Positions 57,401 to 64,000 of a DNA stretch of 64,000 nucleotides are shown one piece after another. The notes beneath the pieces are model-generated. The model had not been told where the DNA came from, searched no databases, and saw nothing but the letters and a program-made list of their open reading frames with translations. Where the stretch lies: the NCBI GenBank assembly GCA_905221605.1, contig CAJNDS010002474.1:40001-104000 (forward strand). The letters run 5' to 3'. How positions within the stretch are numbered: position 1 is the first letter of the stretch; the number at the start of each line of letters is the position of its first letter. The position numbers and the translations under genes are program-made. This stretch comes from Symbiodinium natans. Its lineage: Eukaryota; Sar; Dinophyceae; Suessiales; Symbiodiniaceae.

Positions 57401-60400
57401 TTCAGACACCTTGGGAGCCCGAAGACTCGGCCGCTGAACTTCTCATTGCACCTGAATCCGCGAAATCTCCCTAAGCCTTTTGCGGAGCTGTCGCGACTCT
57501 GCGCGGGAGTGCCACCACCCCAAACATGCCAAGCGTAAAGGCCACCCTCCATGCCCACAGTGGACCGCAAGGAGCGCAAACAACTCACAAATCGCAAAGC
57601 ATGCCCGCGGACCTTAAGACCACAGGACACGATGCGCCGCAAGCATGCTTAGGAACATGAAATCGACTTCCTGAAGAGTGCGCTTTGAAATTTTGGCTGA
57701 GCGATGAGCTACTGCTAGAATGCTAGAAGCCTTTCCAAGCGTATTTGGGATGAGTGCTGCTCTTTGGGGTTTAGGCCTGGGACCTCTCGGCTTTCAGGAC
57801 GCACATTGCGGGGCTTCGGGCTCTATTTGTTTTAGAATTTCAGGATTGGAAGGGTCCGTATTCACAAGTTCAGGTTTGGGTGCAACGTCCCGCAACTCTG
57901 TTTGCCAGCATGGTAGCTCACTTGGAGAAGATTTTAGACTTGGTTTTAGTGTTGCGGTTGTTTCGTCGTGCCCAAGGCTGGCTAAAACCCTGCTCTGTAC
58001 TTAAGGGCAAACCGCGGTACAACCTAAAACCCAGGCCCCCGACAAGATGGCAGTCCGCCTAGCGTCCACTTGGTTTCCCTGCAAATTGCATTGTACCCCC
58101 CAGGTTCTTAGAGCCCGGCAAGGCGCCAAATTCGTAAATTCTCATGTCGTCTGCAACCTGGTGCCAGGGTGATTGGGGATGTAGGGCTTTTGTTCTGGGA
58201 AGGGTTGCTAACCGGCTGCATCCGAGTGCATCCCTTCCCAGCTTCACAAGGATTCGGGGTATAACCCACTGTGAGCCCGGTTTGTGCACCTTTCCATAGT
58301 TCTGACACGAAATATTTGGAGGGCATCTTCACAGCTAAGGCCCAGCAAAATGCTGAAATGTTGGAATGTAAGGATGGGACAGTGACCTCCTTAAACGATG
58401 CCGGAGTGTTGGTATGAAAGGCCCTCACAGAGTTGGAAATTCAGAATGCCGGAACGACAGCAAGCGAACAATATCAAACAAGTATCGAATCGAGCATGGA
58501 TTCTGCTCTCGCTCCTTGCATACGACTACATCCAACTCGGAATGCAAGGAGCTGTAAAGCATTGAGAAAACGCAGTTAGGCCATACCCAGATTGGTTCGG
58601 AGCCGGGCGTGAGGCTTTCAACATTCTGGGAGAAGTGGAGTAGCCCCACTAACGATCGCTACCGAAAAGCGCTCCTGAGGCCTTCTTGTTTCCTCAACAG
58701 GTCGTATCCTACAAGACTTCGATGTCCAAATCCTCACGAAGCCATACGAGCCATCTACCAAAGACCCTCGGCATGCCAGGCGCCTCAATCTTCTTTTCCA
58801 CCTGACTTCTTAGGCGGGCTGTGAGTTGCTTTTAAGGGCGCCTGGCCTGGGAGTACAAATGGCATCGCTGCAGGGTTCGGGTTTGGGAGACCTTGGAGTT
58901 TTTTGGCACATCTGAATCACTCTCTGCAGCTCAAGTGGCTCCGACACCTTCCCTCTTTCTGCAAACATTGGAGGTCGATGTTCAGAGTCTTTCGCGTGCA
59001 GCAGGAGCGACCCGAAGCCCTGAAACCTGCAATAGAATTGCGAAGACAAGCTCGAAGCACCGAGATCTGAAGCATTTGGACTTGACCCCAGCGGCCACAA
59101 GCGGCGCGGTGCCTTAGCTGGACCTCCAAAATCATCACAGGCCTCAAGCGATAAGCCGTAACCGAAGCAATCTCCGAGGCCCTCCAAAAACCCTAAAATG
59201 CTCGAGTGCCCACCTTGTGATCCTTGCGGTTGTGGTCCGGCCACTCGGGCTCTGTGGCCTGTTTGGCGGCTTCAAGGAGTGTGTGTTTGGTTTGTGTTTT
59301 CCTGGGTTATAGAAGCGTCTTTGGACACGTTCTTCGTGTTTACAGGCATCGGGCTGGCGCATAAGTCGTCTCAGGATTCCACGGAGAGTCGCGACAGAAG
59401 CCTGCGGCGAAGTATCCTTCATTTAACCTGCCAAAAAACGGCAAGATGGCTCCCACATCCTTCGCTGCAGGGTGGGGATGATCGAAGTGAATTACTTTAA
59501 AGCTCCGATGGCAGATGAAGCGCAGGATGTGGGCTGTTAACCCTACGATAGCTGGAACACTGCCCAGGCGGTCACGCATTCAAAACCTTTAGGTCCCTTT
59601 TCACTGTTTCTTCTTGGGGGTGCGGAGATTCAAAATGTATGTCCAACCATATATGGGTCAAAACCATGGTCGAAAGTGTGGGCTGAGGGCTTCTGGCTGA
59701 ACCCCTCACGGCAAAACTTCCATACAAATCCGCTTGCCCAATTCACGAAACCCTCAACCCACACGCAAACCCCAAAACTCCAAAACCGCAAAAGCCCGAA
59801 ACTAAGAAAGCTTCCAGGGGGTGGGTCCAGGCAGGTGTCCTATAGCCCCAAAACAGGATTCCGTACAAAGCAGCCTCTGGGCTGATACCACCCAGGCCAA
59901 CGGTCGGGTCTAAATAGAACATGTCCTGCAGGATACACGAAGTGGAGGCTTGAGGACCTTGAAAAGGCACTTGGAGGATGTTTTGCTACGTGCCCTGGGC
60001 TTATTCAGGTTGAAACGTTTTTATAGAGAAGCTCGACAAGGTACCACAACCTGAAGCCCCAAAGACGGCGTAACAACTCCAATCCCAAACTGGCAAGCGA
60101 ACGTAAACCCTGCAGGCCTGTGATATGAGCACCCGCAAAAAATCTTATGTAAATGCTAATTAAAAAATCCCTCGAGAGGTCCTATGCTGGATAGTTCATT
60201 TATGGCGCAATCTTGAGGCCTTATCGTTGACCAAAAGCCCACGCCACTCTGTTTAACCTTGGTGCTGATCGGTGTCGATCAGTGGCGCAAGTCAAACTTG
60301 ACTTGTACCAAACGTGCCTGCGGAGACATGATGGTTTTGTTCACACTTGATGTTTAGCACTGGTGTAAGATTCGCGCATGGAAACATTCCTTGTAAGCAA

Positions 60401-60450
60401 CCTGTCCCATCCGCGACTTCAGACCCGGAAGCGCAGAAAGCACAAACGGC
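54455..60450. other. 6 kb gene-poor, heptamer-rich DNA
   Basis: No supported gene. Frames are 60-144 codons, overlap antiparallel and lack motifs. A TTGTACTG micro-repeat (four copies) lies at about 55645-55692. Heptamer variants (CCCTAAAACCCC, GGGCTTCGGG, GGGTTTCAGGG) are scattered on both strands. Confidence 0.5.
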
Positions 60451-60460
60451 GTACAGTCAG

Positions 60461-60497
60461 AAAGCCTTGAAAGCCTTGAAAGCCTTGAAAGCCTTGA
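60461..60497. repeat. 9-bp tandem repeat (AAAGCCTTG)x4
   Basis: Four head-to-tail copies. In the plus frame it reads (KAL)n and in the minus frame (RLS)n, but neither surrounding frame is convincing. Confidence 0.9.
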
Positions 60498-60830
60498 GAC
60501 TCTATCCAGCGCGTGAGCTGTCCTCACCAGAGGCGAGGAAGCGGAGCCTAGGGCTAGCAAAAGCTTTCGGTTCAAGATAAGACCTGCGCTAGCCCTCAAT
60601 ATCTTGAGTTCAGGGTTCAGGAGAAACTCCGCTTCGCTAGGTGGAATTCATGGCGATGGAGATTTTGAGATATTTTGCCGGGGCTTTGTGTCTTTGTACC
60701 TCTAGGGTTTTCAGGTGATATGAGTATTCAGGCTTCTGGTTTGCTAGTTGTGCACGATTGCTCAGCTTGTTGCGTAAGGTTGTTGACGACTCAAGCTTTC
60801 GACAGGAATGCCGCGGCAAATTCGGGTAAG

Positions 60831-60926
60831 GTCGGAGGATTTATGGGCATAGCACAGAAGGTTCGCGAGTGTAGCATGGTCGGAGGATTTATGGGCACAG
60901 CACAGAAGGTTCACGAGTGTAGCATG
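60831..60926 (+). repeat. 48-bp tandem duplication (2 copies, frame-preserving)
   Basis: Copies at 60831-60878 and 60879-60926 differ at two bases. The length is exactly 16 codons, so open frames on both strands survive it: GGFMG(I/T)AQKV(R/H)ECSMV on plus, and (H)ATL(V/A)NLLC(C/Y)AHKSSD on minus (frame 60762-61160). The duplication looks recent. Whether either frame is translated is unknown. Confidence 0.9.
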
Positions 60927-61366
60927 TGGCATGTCCGGATGGAAGCTTTCACAATCTGAAAAAAACGAGATTGGTGCGGCAGAAAGTTTAAGGTACTGAA
61001 CAAGGGCTTCAGGCTTCAGGATGGACGGGCGTTTGCAAGGGCTTGGGTGTGAGGGTGAGGAGGGCTTGAAGGGTACGAGGAGCCCCTCTTGAACCCTCTT
61101 AGAGCAGCAAAAGGACTCTAAACAATCCAACAGCATATCGGCTGTCCGGCTTGCGAGCATTCACTCGGAGTGCCAGGGATGTCAGGAACACCACTCGCTA
61201 CATCATGAAACACGAACCTCACCCTGCATCGGCTCGGAATCTTTCTGCCGTTAAACGAGGGCTTAGTGTCCGTATGAGCAGAGTCGATGGACAATGGACA
61301 GATGGAAATCGAGAGCTACTTGGAATGTAGCAGAAGAGCCGTATACATAGCCATGCCACACCGTGA

Positions 61367-61415
61367 CCCTAAACCCTAAACCCTAAACCCTAAACCCTCA
61401 ACCCTCAACCGTAAA
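61367..61415. repeat. Interstitial telomeric repeat, (CCCTAAA)4 plus 3 degenerate units
   Basis: Four perfect CCCTAAA heptamers (61367-61394), two CCCTCAA and one CCGTAAA. This is the plant/alveolate-type telomere unit and the cleanest copy in the window. It is internal, with about 2.6 kb of unrelated sequence to its right, so it is not the chromosome end itself. Confidence 0.95.
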
Positions 61416-62650
61416 GATTCCCTAAAGCTGGGGCCCCGTGCTGCTCGTAGAGCCGGAGCCCGACTTTGGTGGAGGCGCGCAGGTGGACACACCTGGGTGG
61501 AGACATGCTTATAAGGGTCGTTTTCAAAGGGAAGGTTAGGGATTAGGCGGTTTAGGGAAGCTTCACAAGAAGGGAGCCTTGTAGCCACTGCTTGTAGGGG
61601 TTTTGGGGCTGTTCTTTCGGGTTTTCCGTCACATGTCGGCCATGTTAGAAGCTTCGGGTGCTTCTTGAAAGGTTTCCATGGCCTTGGAAGGGTGGAGCAT
61701 GCTCCAAGATTTGGGACAAATATCATGTGGGGCACCCGATGCTAAACCCTTCAACACTTGAATTCGGAGCGCAAGGGTGAGTATGGCAGCCAGGGTCCAT
61801 CGGGACTTTGCGCGTCTGGATGCTGGAAGTATGGGGCTGGGGCGTGGCCCTTGGGGGTTTCGGGTGGTCCCATGGTTTGCCTGCTACACTTCAAGATGCA
61901 TCATGATACAACAACCCGGACATAACACGCGCTTCCAAAAGAACTACACTTCCGCCCGACATCCGCATGTACTGATAGGCAAAGAACCAAGTCGGAGACC
62001 ATCCTGAGCCCTCCTAAGCCAACCCAAACCGTGGATCTTGAAGATGCCAGCACCCCGAACCCGAAAGCAATCCCTACACTCCCTCAAGCAAAGATCGCAA
62101 AGAGAAACACACCACAAGATCCACACACAACCCTTGACCAAATCTTGAAACATGTCGAAACAAATCTGCGAAGCGCTCTGCCTTTCTCCCCGAAGCAGCT
62201 GGCATTCCACTCCGGAGTTTGGCACACGAGAGGAACTCCAAGGCGCGGGAGCAGTGGAGCAGCGAAGCGCTAGGGGAACCGACGGCTGCAACCCCAACCC
62301 TTGGGCTTCTGGGGTTTCAGCTAGCAAGCATGCATCCAAAACTCTGAAACACAAACGGTTCCCTTCATTGTGAACAAAAAAGGGAGGGGGGGGGGCATGT
62401 CATCGTGAACACTTGGCCGAGATTGTGCCACCCAAAAACCCCAAACGCTTGAAATCTGCTACCTTTTTCATTGCAAAAGGAGCCTGAGACCCCAAAGGGG
62501 CGGAGCGGCCCAAATTGAACCCTAAAAGCTTCTCCGCTGTCGCGCATCGGTGCTAGATCTCACCAGTGGGGTATCAAGCTCCACACCAAGCGACCCCACA
62601 TCTCCTGGGCGACAAGGCGTTGGTCTAGCCTAGTGTATAGAGGTGGCTCT
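61416..62650. other. Non-coding stretch next to the interstitial telomere block
   Basis: No supported gene. A minus-strand frame at 61944-62354 (136 codons, from ATG) is Cys- and Arg-containing (CVWILWCVSLCDLCLRECRD) but partly overlaps heptamer-like DNA and other frames, so I leave it uncalled. A short A/G-run lies at 62378-62395. Confidence 0.45.
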
Positions 62651-64000
62651 GATCGGTTTAGAAAACTGAGGCATCTGATGAAGAAACGCTCCCAAACATA
62701 TTGACAAAGCTGCTGTCTATTCTATTCCAACATACATGCGTGCCTACAGATTAACATGCAATGCGTCTGACCCTGCTTTTCACATCGTCCAACCATGCTA
62801 GAAGAGGAATGCGACTCATGGAAATTGGGATTGAAACTTTAGCGCTGTGATAGACGTCACCACGTGGCTTACACAGCAAAAGAAAACACATAGCCACGAA
62901 ACTAGGCAACATCGTGAACAAGAACGAGCCTAAAACTAAAAGTAAATCTCAAACCGATGCGACGAACAACACACTGGCAAGGAGAGACACAGTAGTCAAA
63001 GAGGAATGCAAAGCTGTCAAAAGGACGATCCCAGCAGTTGCTGTTACATCTTTCTGCTCCTCGGGTTGGCGTAGAAACTGATAAAATGAGCAGCGCCGAT
63101 CGAAAGTGGTATTTCTGGCGCGGCTCACTCACATGCATCAACAGTAGCAATTGGGCGTGCGACTGCATGCGTAGTACTAGTCACCCGACCTTACACGCCA
63201 TGCCCCAAACGCATTAAACTTTGCCAAACGCAATAAAGTCAGACCCAATGTGCAGTCTAGAAGCTTGCTTCATTTGCCCCATCTTGGTCACCTCAACGCA
63301 GCCAGGAGCAACGGCTTTCGCTATGGTTCTTCCGCTGTGACGCAGCAGGGCTTAGGCTGTTGAGGAAATATGTAGATATCCTTGGGTCAACGCTTGTACA
63401 CTTCCTTGAATATCGAAAATGTACTCATGTTTCGTACATATATATGTATATATATATATATATACATATGTTTTTGTTTTGAAGTCAACCAGTATAGACA
63501 TAGTCTCACCGTTTGGTCATGGTATGGGGATGCATACTATAAATTAAATCTGTTATGTACTATGTTGCTTGAACATGGCATCTGTTGTGTGCTGTAAACA
63601 ATGTATGCCGTAATGTATGCGAAGCGGCACATGTGACACAATTGCGTCGAACATTTCTCGTTCCTTTCTCCGTCTCAATGCGGATGAGTCATCGGTACTG
63701 CCACCGAAAGCAAAACTTCAACTCAAGTAAGCAATGCTTGAATTCACGTCCTATCGTGCTTTGTCTAAGCAAATAACGCTTGTTCCAAGCAAATTAGTGC
63801 TTCTTCAAGACCAGGGGAAAACTGATCAAATACTCAAGGACGAATTGCTTTTACGACTGAAGTACAAGGTATACACTTTTCACGAGTTAATGAAAGATTC
63901 ATGGCATACTAATGATCTGACTAAAGCCGTTCATACTTCAATACTAATTTCAAGGAGTTTTGAATACAACCGATATGTAAACTAAACATTAGTTAAAACA
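62651..64000. other. AT-richer terminal segment without heptamers
   Basis: From about 62.65 kb the base composition shifts to AT-rich and the telomere-like heptamers disappear. A palindromic (AT)n tract, CATATATATGTATATATATA and onward, spans about 63437-63472. Except for the frame at 63734-63985 I see no gene signal. Confidence 0.5.
63734..63985 (+). CDS. Weak candidate gene or exon, 83-residue protein
   Basis: ATG at 63734 to TAA at 63985, 83 codons, near the window edge. The product is Leu- and Lys-rich and looks helical: SKLVLLQDQGKTDQILKDEL followed by LLRLKYKVYTFHELMKD, with no low complexity and AT-ending codons in keeping with the local composition. No family is recognised. It may be a short gene, an exon, or chance. 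Confidence 0.25.
   Translation: MLEFTSYRALSKQITLVPSKLVLLQDQGKTDQILKDELLLRLKYKVYTFHELMKDSWHTNDLTKAVHTSILISRSFEYNRYVN

Overview
This window looks like nuclear DNA from a unicellular eukaryote, most likely an alga. I favour a dinoflagellate-type genome, with low confidence. Four things point that way. There is no dense gene array, operon, tRNA or rRNA. Simple-sequence and satellite DNA is abundant. Plant/alveolate-type telomere heptamers (CCCTAAA/TTTAGGG) occur as a short interstitial block at 61367-61415 and as decayed copies over most of 7-62.6 kb. The only convincing coding pieces carry tail-fibre-like 'DxRY' repeats, which occur in phages, large viruses and some algal genomes. No protein in the window can be named with confidence, so gene symbols are left empty.

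Layout. About 76-3890 is a 75-76 bp satellite interrupted by two GC-rich coding blocks: block A on the minus strand (2118-2458) and block B on the plus strand (3054-3626). Satellite orientation flips exactly at the two blocks. A single inversion between short inverted microhomologies (2112-2117 and 3039-3044) explains the arrangement: undoing it makes the satellite uniform and puts A directly upstream of B. About 3902-6447 is a higher-order satellite of two alternating ~600 bp monomers (1206 bp period) rich in ATGCAT. About 6.5-7.3 kb holds two protein-like minus-strand reading frames. From 7.3 to 40 kb the DNA is mostly non-coding and full of degenerate telomere-like heptamers. It is broken up by a 34-bp minisatellite array bounded by a 23-bp direct repeat (10906-12058), an inverted GTAACGGAAA-repeat pair (12937-13374), a nested palindrome (30190-30314), two GA tracts (32.8-33.35 and 36.0-36.2 kb) and a few weak gene candidates. 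The best of these is a cysteine-rich 227-residue minus-strand frame at 38419-39102.

From 40.6 to 44.0 kb is a mosaic of low-complexity blocks: CGT arrays, A-tracts, poly-G/poly-C hairpins joined by CGCAG, a duplicated ~30-bp-period T-rich repeat, about 1 kb of AT-only sequence, a 16-bp tandem repeat, and a second CGT array. From 44 to 51 kb, and again from 54.5 to 62.6 kb, the DNA returns to heptamer-rich non-coding sequence. A 1.6 kb CA-based block (51.2-52.8 kb) and a poly-C tract (54.38-54.45 kb) interrupt it. The last ~1.3 kb is AT-richer, lacks the heptamers and holds one short protein-like frame.

How it fits together. I see no pathway or operon. The most informative locus is the split tail-fibre-like gene embedded in satellite at the left end. 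The rest reads as a repeat-dominated, possibly subtelomeric gene desert. The very long open frames inside simple repeats (10.9-12.1, 32.5-33.7, 42.6-43.2, 43.5-44.0 and 51.0-53.4 kb) arise because the repeats lack stop codons, and I do not call them genes.
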